Positions 33,298-41,527 of a DNA stretch of 64,000 nucleotides are shown here, piece by piece; positions within the stretch are counted from its first letter, which is position 1, and the number at the start of each line of letters is the position of its first letter. The notes beneath the pieces are model-generated. The model made no database searches. It was not told where the DNA came from and saw nothing but the letters and a program-made list of their open reading frames with translations. Made by a program: the position numbers and the translations under genes. Source of the stretch: Stieleria maiorica (GTDB lineage Bacteria > Planctomycetota > Planctomycetia > Pirellulales > Pirellulaceae); the NCBI RefSeq assembly GCF_008035925.1, contig NZ_CP036264.1, positions 8,098,343 through 8,162,342 of the forward strand, read 5' to 3'.

Positions 33298-34083
33298 ATG
33301 CTGTTATCCGAGCCCCCCGAGACCGCCTACGACATCCGTTTCACGTTGCTGGGGTTCCCGGTCCGAATTGCAGTGACCTTTTGGTTGGGTGCGGTCGTTT
33401 TCGGTTACAGCCTGTGCCGGTTCTTTTCCAGTGAAGAGTTGGGCGTCGGTCCGCTGATGATTGCCTGGGCGCTCTGTTTGTTGGTGTCCATTTTGATCCA
33501 CGAACTCGGTCACGCGTTGGCGTTCCGCCACTATGGCATTCAATCGTCGATCGTGCTGTATCACTTCGGCGGCTTGGCGATTCCCACCAGCACGTACACG
33601 CCGGGGCGTTCGATCGCGCGGATCGGCGAGAAGGAGCAGTTGATCATCTCGGCCGCAGGGCCGGCGTTTCAGTTGTTGTCGGCGCTGTTGGTGATCGTGG
33701 CGGTCAAGTTGGCAGGATTTGAAGTGTCAGCGTTCCGTTGGATGCCCGCGTTTTTGGCAAACCTGCCCTGGGTGACCGAGGGTGCGGTGATGGATAGTCG
33801 CGGCATGTTGGCGTTGGTGACGTTCTACATCCTGCCGAGCGTTTTGTGGGCGTTGTTGAACCTTGTTCCGGTCTGGCCACTCGATGGCGGTCGAATCGCG
33901 CGCAGTCTGATCGTGATCAACGGTGGCACGGTCGCTCAATCGTTGTGGGTCAGTGTGATCTGCAGTGGTTTGTTGGCCTTCTATGCGTTCAACCATGGCC
34001 AACCGATGATGGGCGTGTTCTTTTTGATGTTCGGCTTCAGCAGCTACCAGATGCTCAACCCGATGAACAACGGGTGGCGTTAA
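33298..34083 (+). CDS. M50 (site-2) family membrane metalloprotease
   Basis: A 261-residue membrane protein with about six helices. The zinc motif HELGH is at residues 68-72, in the second or third membrane segment, and the third-ligand motif LVPVWPLDGGR lies around residue 196. This is the compact rhomboid-like layout of the S2P family that lacks PDZ or CBS domains. Such proteases cleave substrates within the membrane, often anti-sigma factors. ATG 33298 is chosen because the membrane protein proper begins there; upstream codons are unlikely to be translated. It stands alone, with no obvious target gene beside it. Confidence 0.88.
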   Translation: MLLSEPPETAYDIRFTLLGFPVRIAVTFWLGAVVFGYSLCRFFSSEELGVGPLMIAWALCLLVSILIHELGHALAFRHYGIQSSIVLYHFGGLAIPTSTYTPGRSIARIGEKEQLIISAAGPAFQLLSALLVIVAVKLAGFEVSAFRWMPAFLANLPWVTEGAVMDSRGMLALVTFYILPSVLWALLNLVPVWPLDGGRIARSLIVINGGTVAQSLWVSVICSGLLAFYAFNHGQPMMGVFFLMFGFSSYQMLNPMNNGWR

Positions 34084-34918
34084 CGGCCTGTTGATTGAAT
34101 CAGCCGTATGGCGCGAGCCTACGGGCCCAGTGCATTTTCTTGGTATTGGTGGCCAGTACGCTCACGCGAAACGGCTGATCCCACGTGTGATTAAATCAAC
34201 TGGCCGGCTAACGGTTGCGTCACGAGGTGATCGGTGGACGTCGAACGCAGTGATCAATCGATGGGTTGTGTCGACGTAATGCGCTTCCATCGATGCATCA
34301 AAGCGTTGGTGTAATGGACGACCAACGATGGCAAGACAGTTCAAACAAGCGGTCGATCACAAAAAATTTCCTAAAAAGTTTTGCATGCGTTCGATCTGTC
34401 TTCTGAGTGCTGCATGGAGTGTTGTCAGACATGCGTGGATGCATCGAATGATCAACGATCAACATCACTTCGCAAGGCATGGATTGTTGGTCGATGTTCC
34501 GACCACGCAAATCAATCAATGCGCACAACGCATTGCTGTATCGATGTTTGCGTCAACACGCGCGCGGTGATGCGGAACGCAGCGAAGTCGATCACGGTAT
34601 CAATGCATGGTTCGACGCGCGACGTTGCAATGGCGCAAGCGGTGACGCGCGCGGTCGGTGTTCAACGAGCGCGCGGTAGCAGGAACGAACTGTCTTGCAA
34701 GCATAATTTTTGCGAAAACATGTTGCGGAATTTCATGCAGCGCGTACAAATATCGCAGGTTTACGTCAGACAGCATTGAATGGTCCGTTGGATAACTGGC
34801 ATCAACGTTTGTCTGGCACTTACTAGCGAATGGTGAGCCGTGGCCGGTGGCTTGTCGGGGACGTCCCCAAGCAAGTCACAATGACTCGCCATCGTTTCCA
34901 ATTCCGCGGAGGAAAAAC
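34084..34918. other. Gene-poor stretch of unusual composition upstream of histone-like gene
   Basis: About 830 bp without a credible gene. It starts with ordinary intergenic sequence and from about 34350 changes to a mix of A/T runs (AAAAAATTTCCTAAAAAG) and frequent GCGCGC, TGCGT, ATGCAT and ATCGAT words. The 9-mer GCGCGCGGT occurs three times (about 34559, 34648, 34669). A 7-bp hairpin CAATGCG/CGCATTG with a 5-base loop lies at 34517-34535. The reading frame at 34381-34779 has no motif or codon pattern like neighbouring genes. It may be a long regulatory leader or a non-coding RNA. Confidence 0.5.
34908..34913 (+). promoter_or_regulatory. Ribosome binding site deciding the GTG start of the histone-like gene
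   Basis: GGAGGA six bases upstream of GTG 34919 is the best-placed Shine-Dalgarno sequence in this part. It argues against the longer frame that begins at 34847. Confidence 0.75.
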
Positions 34919-35119
34919 GTGGCTAAAAAGAAAGCAACCAAGAAGAAGGCTGCCAAGAAGAAGGCAACCAAGAAAAAGGCAACCAAGAAGAAGGCTGCTA
35001 AGAAGAAAGCCGCTAAGAAGAAGGCGACTAAGAAGAAGGCTGCCAAGAAGAAGGCAACCAAGAAGAAGGCTACTAAGAAAAAGGCAACCAAGAAGAAGGC
35101 TGCCAAGAAGCGCAAGTAG
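34919..35119 (+). CDS. Histone H1-like lysine-repeat DNA-binding protein
   Basis: A 66-residue protein made almost wholly of five-residue repeats of the type KKATK/KKAAK, starting MAKKKATKKKAAKKK and ending in KKRK. This composition matches the tail of eukaryotic histone H1 and the bacterial Hc1/Hc2 and AlgP-like proteins, which bind and compact DNA without a fixed fold. Planctomycete nucleoids are markedly condensed, so a role in compaction is plausible. The gene starts at GTG 34919 with a strong GGAGGA site and ends just before an intrinsic terminator, so it is a single-gene transcript. Repeat number is likely to vary between strains. Confidence 0.85.
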   Translation: MAKKKATKKKAAKKKATKKKATKKKAAKKKAAKKKATKKKAAKKKATKKKATKKKATKKKAAKKRK

Positions 35120-35166
35120 ACTTCTTGTCCTTCGCCGATTCTCGATCGGCATCATCCATCCATCAG

Positions 35167-35200
35167 ACCGCTCGGGTTACCCCCCGGGCGGTTTTTTTTT
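35167..35200 (+). terminator. Intrinsic terminator of the histone-like gene
   Basis: Stem ACCGCTCGGG / CCCGGGCGGT with a short loop is followed by a run of about nine T. This is a textbook rho-independent terminator 48 bp after the stop codon. Confidence 0.9.
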
Positions 35201-35248
35201 GTTGGTGGAACTGTGGGAGGACTCTCGGCGTTGCGGAGAGGCCCGCGG

Positions 35249-35273
35249 TCGACGGCCCGGAAGGGACCGTCGT
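35249..35273. repeat. Short palindromic repeat
   Basis: GACGGCCC...GGGACCGTC forms a hairpin between the histone-like gene terminator and the end of the convergent Mrp-type gene. It may help end the minus-strand transcript, although no T-tract follows on that strand. Confidence 0.5.
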
Positions 35274-35300
35274 ACGTTAAGCCGACGGCCCAGCAGGGGC

Positions 35301-36395
35301 TTAAAGGGTGGGGAGCGTTGGTTTGGGGGGGGTGGCGGCGTTTCGGGCGGCCAGGGTGCGGACCATCGCTTGGCTGATGCGTTCCAGCGGTGCGCGGGCG
35401 GCGGCGTCGCTGTCGATCACCGCTGGAAGTCTGCCTTCGTCGCCGGCGATCCGCAATTTGATGTCCAGCGGCAGACCGCCGAGGAACGAAACGTCCATCT
35501 GTTCGGCCTTTTCCCGCGCCCCTCCGGCGCCGAAGATGTCGTAGGTTTTGCCGCAATCCGGGCATAGGAATCCGCTCATGTTTTCCACCATCCCCAAGAT
35601 CGGAATATTGACCTTGCGGAACATCGCGATCGCTTTGACGGCATCCAGCAAGGCGACCTCTTGGGGCGTGCAGACGACCACGCTGCCGGCCAGCGGGATG
35701 GCTTGTGACAGTGTTAGCGCGACGTCACCCGTTCCCGGCGGCATGTCGATGATCAAGTAATCCAGCTCGCCCCATTCGGTCATGCCCAAGAACTGATTGA
35801 TCGACCCGTGCAGCATCGGTCCCCGCCAAATCACCGCTTCGTTGGGGTCGACCAGGAATCCCATCGACATCACGGGCATCGGCGACAGATCGGGATTGTC
35901 ATCGAGCATGATCGGGTCGATCCGCTTGGACTCGCTAAACCCGGGACGACCGGAAAGTCCCAGCAGGTGCGGGATGCTAGGGCCGTAGACGTCGGCGTCC
36001 ATCAATCCGACGCGGCTGCCGAGACGTCGCAAGGTCAATGCGATCGATGCCGCGACCGTGCTTTTACCCACACCACCTTTGCCGCTGCCCACGGCGATCA
36101 CGCTTTTGGCGCGCAGGGCGGTCTGACCGACCCGCGCCGCCGGTCGCGCGTGAGGTTGAAAGGTCACGTTGGCTTGGACACCGGGGAACGCCGTGACAAG
36201 TTTCGATGTCACGGCGTCGCGAACGTCGTCTTGGATCGGAAGCGAGTGCGAGGAAAGCCCGAGGGTGATGTCGGCTTGCTTGTCACGGATGCTGACCGAA
36301 ACGACTTGCCCCATCGATCCCATCGGGCGGCCTGTTTCGGGATCCACGTGGCGATCGAGTAGTTCACGGACGGACGATTCGGAAAGATCGGACAT
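35301..36395 (-). CDS. mrp: Mrp/ApbC-type iron-sulfur carrier P-loop ATPase
   Basis: A 364-residue cytosolic protein. Residues 1-85 are a MIP18/DUF59-like domain. The deviant Walker A motif GSGKGGVGKST is at 103-113, followed by DADVYGPSIPHLLGL and the Mrp signature IDMPPGTGD. The CPDCG motif (near 270) supplies the CxxC cysteines that hold a bridging [4Fe-4S] cluster between two subunits. Mrp/ApbC proteins carry Fe-S clusters to target enzymes. It is a single gene on the minus strand, convergent with the histone-like gene; the next gene on that strand is about 540 bp upstream. Confidence 0.94.
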   Translation of the reverse strand: MSDLSESSVRELLDRHVDPETGRPMGSMGQVVSVSIRDKQADITLGLSSHSLPIQDDVRDAVTSKLVTAFPGVQANVTFQPHARPAARVGQTALRAKSVIAVGSGKGGVGKSTVAASIALTLRRLGSRVGLMDADVYGPSIPHLLGLSGRPGFSESKRIDPIMLDDNPDLSPMPVMSMGFLVDPNEAVIWRGPMLHGSINQFLGMTEWGELDYLIIDMPPGTGDVALTLSQAIPLAGSVVVCTPQEVALLDAVKAIAMFRKVNIPILGMVENMSGFLCPDCGKTYDIFGAGGAREKAEQMDVSFLGGLPLDIKLRIAGDEGRLPAVIDSDAAARAPLERISQAMVRTLAARNAATPPKPTLPTL

Positions 36396-36931
36396 GTTTT
36401 CTTGTCGTTTGAAGTTTCAGGTCTCAAGTTTCAGGTTCCACCTTGGCGGGGCCAAGTAGGGCTGTCGCTTCGACTACAGCGTAACGTTTTGTCAACGAAA
36501 TGTGACCGGGACGGGAGAAAGCGACAATTGGCGTTTTTTACCCGCCGTGCCAGGAAAGTTCTTCATGGAGGGAGTGCATTTTGGGGTGGAAGTCTTGGGA
36601 GAGCGAGAAGGCCCACGGATGGCAGCGCGAACCCACGGATCACCGACCGCACAACATCCGTGGGGTCGCGCTGCCATCCGTGGGCATCAGCCTCGTTCCA
36701 AGGCTCTGCCTTGGAACGCACCGCGGGTTTGGCTCCCGCCACGCACACCGCGTGCAAGCAGAGGCGGAGCCTCTGGAAATACCCGTTCCCAGGCGGAGCC
36801 CGGGAACGAGTCAAAACCTGAAACCTGAAACGAAAAAAAGCGGCTCGGCAGCGAACTGCCGAGCCGCTTTCGCGGTTCACGTCTGAAGACCAGCAGCCGG
36901 GTTTAGCACCCGGTTGCTACGCATCGCTTTT
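36396..36931. repeat. Gap with several palindromic repeats
   Basis: This 536-bp gap holds no gene. It contains a hairpin around 36618-36685 (GGCAGCGCGAACCCACGGAT against ATCCGTGGGGTCGCGCTGCC), a reverse copy of the CGTTCCAAGGC element at about 36690-36716, a CGTTCCCAGGC...GCCCGGGAACG hairpin at 36784-36810, and the terminator of the next minus-strand gene. Confidence 0.75.
36833..36870 (-). terminator. Intrinsic terminator of the cysteine-repeat gene
   Basis: On the minus strand the arms AGCGGCTCGGCAG and CTGCCGAGCCGCT enclose a short loop and are followed by a T-run (AAAAAAA on the plus strand, 36833-36839). It lies 62 bp after the stop of the cysteine-repeat protein. Confidence 0.9.
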
Positions 36932-37807
36932 TCAGCGGACGTAGCGAGCACTGGCTTGAATGACGCGACGCTTCTGTGAGATGCTCGCACTCGGATCGAC
37001 GATCGGAGCGGGCGGCATGGGGGCGGCGTCGGTGGCCGGTGCAGCAGCCGGAGCCGGTGCGGGGGCCATCGGGGCGCTGTAGGTCGCTCCGCATCCGCAA
37101 CCGCTGTCGCACGCCGGGGCGTCGCAGCAGCTGTCGCAGGAGCTCTTGCAGAGGTTGCCGAACAGCTTCTTCAGCAGTCCGCCGCTCTTGGGGCCGCAGC
37201 CGCAAGGAGCGTCGCAACCGCTATCGCAGCACGGTGCAGCGACTTCGCAGCCGCAAGCGGGAGCGGTTTCGCAGCAGGGTGCAGCGACTTCGCAGCCACA
37301 AGCGGGAGCGGTTTCGCAGCACGGTGCAGCGACTTCGCAGCCGCAAGCCGGTTCGCAGCAACCGCTCTTGTGTTTGGCGAACAGGGCAGCGAGCAGTCCG
37401 CCCTTCTTCTTGCAGCAAGACGGTGCGTCGCAGCAAGCCGGTGCAGCGACTTCGCAGCCGCAAGCCGGCGCGGTTTCGCAGCAAGGTGCAGCGACTTCGC
37501 AGCCGCAAGCCGGGTCAGCTGCGCATCCGCAAGCCGGGGCTTCGCAACCACATGCCGGTTCGGCAGCACACCCGCAAGCGGGAGCTTCGCAACCGCATGC
37601 CGGTTCGGCGGCACAACCGCAGGGGGCTTCACAGCCGCATGCGGGATCAGCTTCGCAGCACGGTGCGGCGGCGCAACCGCTGTCACAACAAGAAGAGCTG
37701 CTGCCCTTCATCAGTTTTTGGAGCAAGTCCATCCCTTGAGTTTGGCAACACGCGGTGGTGCCAAGAACGAGGGCCATCATCATCAGTGTCCGGATCATCG
37801 GAGCCAC
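36932..37807 (-). CDS. Cysteine-repeat secreted protein
   Basis: A 291-residue exported protein. The N-terminus (MIRTLMMMALVLGTTACCQTQG) is a signal peptide, possibly with a lipoprotein-type Cys. The body is made of near-identical units such as CGCEVAAPCCETAPA and CGCEAPACGCAAEPA, with two short non-repeat islands (KKKGGLLAALFAKHKSG and GPKSGGLLKKLFGNL) that resemble each other. The C-terminus turns Pro/Ala-rich and ends RRVIQASARYVR. About one residue in five is Cys, often as CC or CxC, suggesting disulfide cross-linking in a cell-wall or surface layer, or metal binding. Cys-rich envelope proteins are known in planctomycetes. The start may be GTG 37807 or ATG 37798; the GGGAG site fits either imperfectly. 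Confidence 0.75.
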   Translation of the reverse strand: MAPMIRTLMMMALVLGTTACCQTQGMDLLQKLMKGSSSSCCDSGCAAAPCCEADPACGCEAPCGCAAEPACGCEAPACGCAAEPACGCEAPACGCAADPACGCEVAAPCCETAPACGCEVAAPACCDAPSCCKKKGGLLAALFAKHKSGCCEPACGCEVAAPCCETAPACGCEVAAPCCETAPACGCEVAAPCCDSGCDAPCGCGPKSGGLLKKLFGNLCKSSCDSCCDAPACDSGCGCGATYSAPMAPAPAPAAAPATDAAPMPPAPIVDPSASISQKRRVIQASARYVR

Positions 37808-38628
37808 GTCTCCCTTAATTTGTTACGCGGGTCGATTTGAAAAGCGGGATTTGTCGTTCGAGTTTGATCTGCCATTCGGGTGCGTTCGCTGGACGAAGTT
37901 GCCGGCGATCACATCCGATTTGAGACACCCTTCGAGCACCCGCGGACCGCGGTGTGGGTTACACAGTCCGCCGACTTCGTTCAGCTCGATGGCAATTTGT
38001 CGCGGTGGAACAACGTCTTGCCTGTTCATCGGCAAATCGAACTCACACCCCAAATCGCTTTTCAAATCCCCCGATACGTCCTGTGCATCGGGGAATTCTG
38101 GGTCGATCGTTCGCTGACGTGTCGGTCCGTGTTCGGGACAAACTGCCAGCTGGGATCACTAACCGTATCGGACCGCTTGCTGTCGGAGATTACTGTTCCG
38201 CCCCATTTTCGCCAGCTTGCGAAGCTTTGACGGTTGCGTAGTTTTCTCGTGATCTCGGGGGTAGAAGCGATCCCCGGATTAGTCGCGTGGAACAATCCGC
38301 CTGGACGCTATAAACTACCAAGCGGCGTTCGGGTGAGGCGTTGCTGGTCCGCTCGTCAGGGTGGTCGCCGTCTGCATCAGCGTGATCCCCGCATCGGCTT
38401 CTCCCGGAAGCGATCACCTGAAACGCTGTCCCAGCGGTGGTGACACAATGTCGCACCGTGGCGGGGCGAACGCCGAAAATTCAATTATGAGCGTTAGGCG
38501 AAATTAGTCGCGAGCAGAAATCTTCACGCGGTTTTATCGTTCGCCACCCCAATCGGTCCCTCTGGTGTGGAGAATAATGTTGTGATCACCGCCAATTTGA
38601 CAGCCCCGAGCGATGGAGACGACGCTTC
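37808..38628. other. Long gap without a credible gene
   Basis: About 820 bp between the divergent cysteine-repeat gene and the cupin gene. Short open frames exist on both strands but show no motifs, no ribosome binding sites and no neighbour-like codon use. A small hairpin CCCCGAT/ATCGGGG lies at about 38069-38093. Promoters for both flanking genes must be here. Confidence 0.5.
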
Positions 38629-39012
38629 ATGACCGATCAAGGCCCCACCATTGCTGGCCCTACCAGTGCCGGCCCCATGGTTGTCGATTTGGCAGCGTTG
38701 CCGGGGGTTCAATGTCCCTGTGGCATCGCCCGCCGAGGATTTGCCGAGCGTGAGGATTTTCCCGGGACAATTCATCTAACGCGAATCGATCGATCGGCCC
38801 AAACGCATTACCATAGCGAACACACCGAGGTGTACGTCGTACTGGAGTGTGATGACGATGCGGCGATCGAATTGGATGGCCGATTGCATCCGGTGCGACC
38901 GAAAACTTCGATCCTGATTCCCCCCGGCACACGCCATCGTGCGGTGGGGCGGATGGAAGTGGTGATCGTTTGCCTGCCAAAATTTGACCCCGCCGACGAG
39001 CATTTCGACTGA
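38629..39012 (+). CDS. Cupin-domain protein
   Basis: A 127-residue single-domain cupin. The first cupin motif is seen in THYHSEHTEVYVVLE (about 64-78; His, His and Glu as metal ligands) and the second in PPGTRHRAVG (about 104-113, with His). It is cytoplasmic. Small cupins bind a divalent metal and act as sugar epimerases, dioxygenases or sensors; the substrate here is unknown. The gene starts at ATG 38629 and ends about 125 bp before the first propeller gene, in the same direction, so co-transcription is possible. Confidence 0.82.
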   Translation: MTDQGPTIAGPTSAGPMVVDLAALPGVQCPCGIARRGFAEREDFPGTIHLTRIDRSAQTHYHSEHTEVYVVLECDDDAAIELDGRLHPVRPKTSILIPPGTRHRAVGRMEVVIVCLPKFDPADEHFD

Positions 39013-39136
39013 TGACGCTCCGATTGGCGGCATTGCGACACTCGATCAGCCCAGCGAAGCTGATCGTCCAGTTAAACTAACGATTGACGAGACCCACGTG
39101 CGTTGTCCAACTCCCCTCCTGCAACCCTCCCTCCTT

Positions 39137-41398
39137 ATGACGCGATCCATTCTCCACTGCAGTAGTCGACTGAAGGCGGCGCTGAGTTCTCTTTTGATGG
39201 TGCCGATGCTGTGGCTCGGTGTTTCGGCCGATGCAGCCGATTGGCCCTACTGGCGCGGTCCGAACATGGACGGGACGGCGGAGGTGACCGGATTGCCCGA
39301 CGACTGGGATCCCAAGGGCGGCGAGGGCAGCAATTTGTTGTGGAAACGCGACGACATCGGCAGCTTCTGCACGCCTGTGGTGATGGATGGCCGGTTGTAT
39401 TCGATCCAGCGGCATCTGCCTGACACCGAGCGTGAAGGCGAAAAAGTTGTCTGCTTGGACGCCAAAACGGGTGAGACGATTTGGGAGAACAGCTACAACG
39501 TTTGGCTGTCCGACGTTCCCGGAGAACGTGTCGGTTGGACCAGCGTCGTCGCCGATCCCGATTCCGGCAACGTCTACGTGCTGGGTGCCTGTGACATCTT
39601 CCAGTGCATGGATGGAAAAACGGGCGAAACCTTGTGGAAGGTCCCGCTGCACGAACAGTTCGGGATGCTCAGTACCTACGGCGGCCGGACGAATTTCCCG
39701 ATCGTTCACGAGGATTTGGTGATCATCAGCGGGATCATCATCAACTGGGGCGAGTACGCCAAACCCAACCACCGTATGCTGGCCCTGGACAAGCGGACCG
39801 GCGAATTTGTCTGGTTCAGCGGCACCCGCGACCTGCCCTACGACACCTCGTACTCCGCGCCCAGCATCGCCACCATCGACGGCCAACGCCAGTTGATCAT
39901 GGGGTTCGGTGACGGGCAGGTGTGGGGGATTCAGCCCCGCACCGGAAAGCAGCTTTGGAAATACGAATTGTCGATGCGCGGCTTGTTCGCCGCGCCATTG
40001 GTGGTCGGGGACAAAGTGTTTTGCAGCCACAACGAAGAGAACGTCGGCGAGTCGGCCAACGTGATGGGGGCCGTCGCGGGATTGAAAATTTCCGGCAGCG
40101 GTGACCAGACCCAAGCCACCGAATTGTGGAAGCAATTTGAAGTCGTGGCGGGTTTCAGCGAACCGGTTCTGGTCGACGGCCGTTTGTACCTGGTCGACGA
40201 CCGCTGCAAGATGTGGATCTTTGATGCCGAAACCGGCGAAGCGATCGTCGAACAAGAACGCTTTGCCGACAGTCGCCAGAAATCGGCCCTGTTGTACGCC
40301 GACGGCAAGATCTACGTGACGACCGAAAATGGTCGTTGGTCGGTCGTCAAACCGACCGAGGACGGGTTCGAAGTGGTCAACGACGGGCGCCTGCGCAGCG
40401 AAGGTTTTGTCGCTTCGCCGATCGTCGCCGACGGACGGTTGTATTTCCAAGGAACGCGCAACCTGTACTGCATCAGCAACGAATCGGCCCGGCAGACCGA
40501 CCAGCGGATGAGCGACGCCTATGGAGAGGAGACGCCGGTTTCCGAAGACACCGAGATCGCACAGGTCCAGATCGTACCGGTCGAAGCCGTGATCCAACCC
40601 GGTGAAACGATCGAGTACAAAGTCAACGTCTTCAACGCGATCGGCCAGAAGCTGGAAACCCCCGACGGTGTCACCTTTCGTGTCGAAGGCGGCGCGGCGT
40701 CGATCGACGGCAACACGTTGACCGCGGCAGCCGACGCGGCACACACCGGCGTCCAGGTCGTCGCTCAGCTGGGAGAGGCCACCGGAACGGCACGCGTCCG
40801 GGTCATCCCACCGCTGCCCTGGAAATTCACCTTCGACGACTTGAATGATCCCCCATTGTCCTGGGTCGGCGCCCGCTATCGCCACGTGATTCGCGAAATC
40901 GACGGATCACCGGCGTTGACGAAAATCAGCACGATCCCCAAGGGGGCCCGAAGCCGCGCCTGGATGGGGCCGAGCGATTTGGCGGAGTACACGATTTCGG
41001 CCGATGTCCGCGGTGCCCGAGCACTCGGCGCGCTTCCGGACATCGGGTTGACGGCACACGGTTATGTGCTCGACTTAATGGGCGAGGCTCAACAGGTGCA
41101 AATTCGGACCTGGGCGGCGTCGGAGGAACGCTCCTCGGCCGTTGCGGAGTTTCCCTGGTCGGAAGACCAGTGGTACCGCATGAAGTTGCGTGTCGATTTG
41201 GGAAGCCAAGCCCCCGCACAGGTCGCCGTGGTCCGCGGCAAAGTTTGGCCTCGCGATCAGCAGGAACCCAAGGAATGGACGTTGACGGTACGGGACGAAT
41301 CGCCCAACTTGAGCGCCAGCCCCGGTTTGTACGGTAACGCCAAGGTCGCAGAGATCTATCTGGACAATATCGAAGTCGTTGAGAACACCGACGAATAA
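39137..41398 (+). CDS. Secreted PQQ-like beta-propeller protein (753 residues)
   Basis: ATG 39137 begins a signal peptide (MTRSILHCSSRLKAALSSLL...SADA) followed by WPYWRGPNMDGTAEVTGLP, the usual opening of planctomycete PQQ-binding-like proteins. Repeats with YCIS, GKTGETLWKVP, DKRTGEFVWF and PRTGKQLWKYE mark the blades of an eight-bladed propeller (about 35-455). A bacterial Ig-like segment (about 520-600) and a C-terminal concanavalin-like domain (about 610-753) follow. No catalytic residues of true quinoprotein dehydrogenases can be confirmed. It is probably periplasmic and may bind a polymer or cofactor. A second, longer paralogue follows 129 bp downstream. Confidence 0.85.
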   Translation: MTRSILHCSSRLKAALSSLLMVPMLWLGVSADAADWPYWRGPNMDGTAEVTGLPDDWDPKGGEGSNLLWKRDDIGSFCTPVVMDGRLYSIQRHLPDTEREGEKVVCLDAKTGETIWENSYNVWLSDVPGERVGWTSVVADPDSGNVYVLGACDIFQCMDGKTGETLWKVPLHEQFGMLSTYGGRTNFPIVHEDLVIISGIIINWGEYAKPNHRMLALDKRTGEFVWFSGTRDLPYDTSYSAPSIATIDGQRQLIMGFGDGQVWGIQPRTGKQLWKYELSMRGLFAAPLVVGDKVFCSHNEENVGESANVMGAVAGLKISGSGDQTQATELWKQFEVVAGFSEPVLVDGRLYLVDDRCKMWIFDAETGEAIVEQERFADSRQKSALLYADGKIYVTTENGRWSVVKPTEDGFEVVNDGRLRSEGFVASPIVADGRLYFQGTRNLYCISNESARQTDQRMSDAYGEETPVSEDTEIAQVQIVPVEAVIQPGETIEYKVNVFNAIGQKLETPDGVTFRVEGGAASIDGNTLTAAADAAHTGVQVVAQLGEATGTARVRVIPPLPWKFTFDDLNDPPLSWVGARYRHVIREIDGSPALTKISTIPKGARSRAWMGPSDLAEYTISADVRGARALGALPDIGLTAHGYVLDLMGEAQQVQIRTWAASEERSSAVAEFPWSEDQWYRMKLRVDLGSQAPAQVAVVRGKVWPRDQQEPKEWTLTVRDESPNLSASPGLYGNAKVAEIYLDNIEVVENTDE

Positions 41399-41527
41399 TC
41401 ACCACGATAGTCCAGCTGGAAGTGACAGCGCGGATGGAATTGATTCATCCGTCATGTCGCCTAGAATTGATGTCCCCTCCGAATCGCTCTTTCCCACCCC
41501 ACACATCGGTCAACTGACCCCATCGCA

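Noticed and set aside
34381-34779. 132-codon Cys-rich frame upstream of the histone-like gene
   Set aside because: No ribosome binding site and no family; Cys content is a by-product of TGC/TGT-rich words in the anomalous region.
39077-40885. 602-codon open frame on the minus strand opposite the first propeller gene
   Set aside because: Codon-bias shadow of the plus-strand gene; its product has no recognisable domain and no ribosome binding site.
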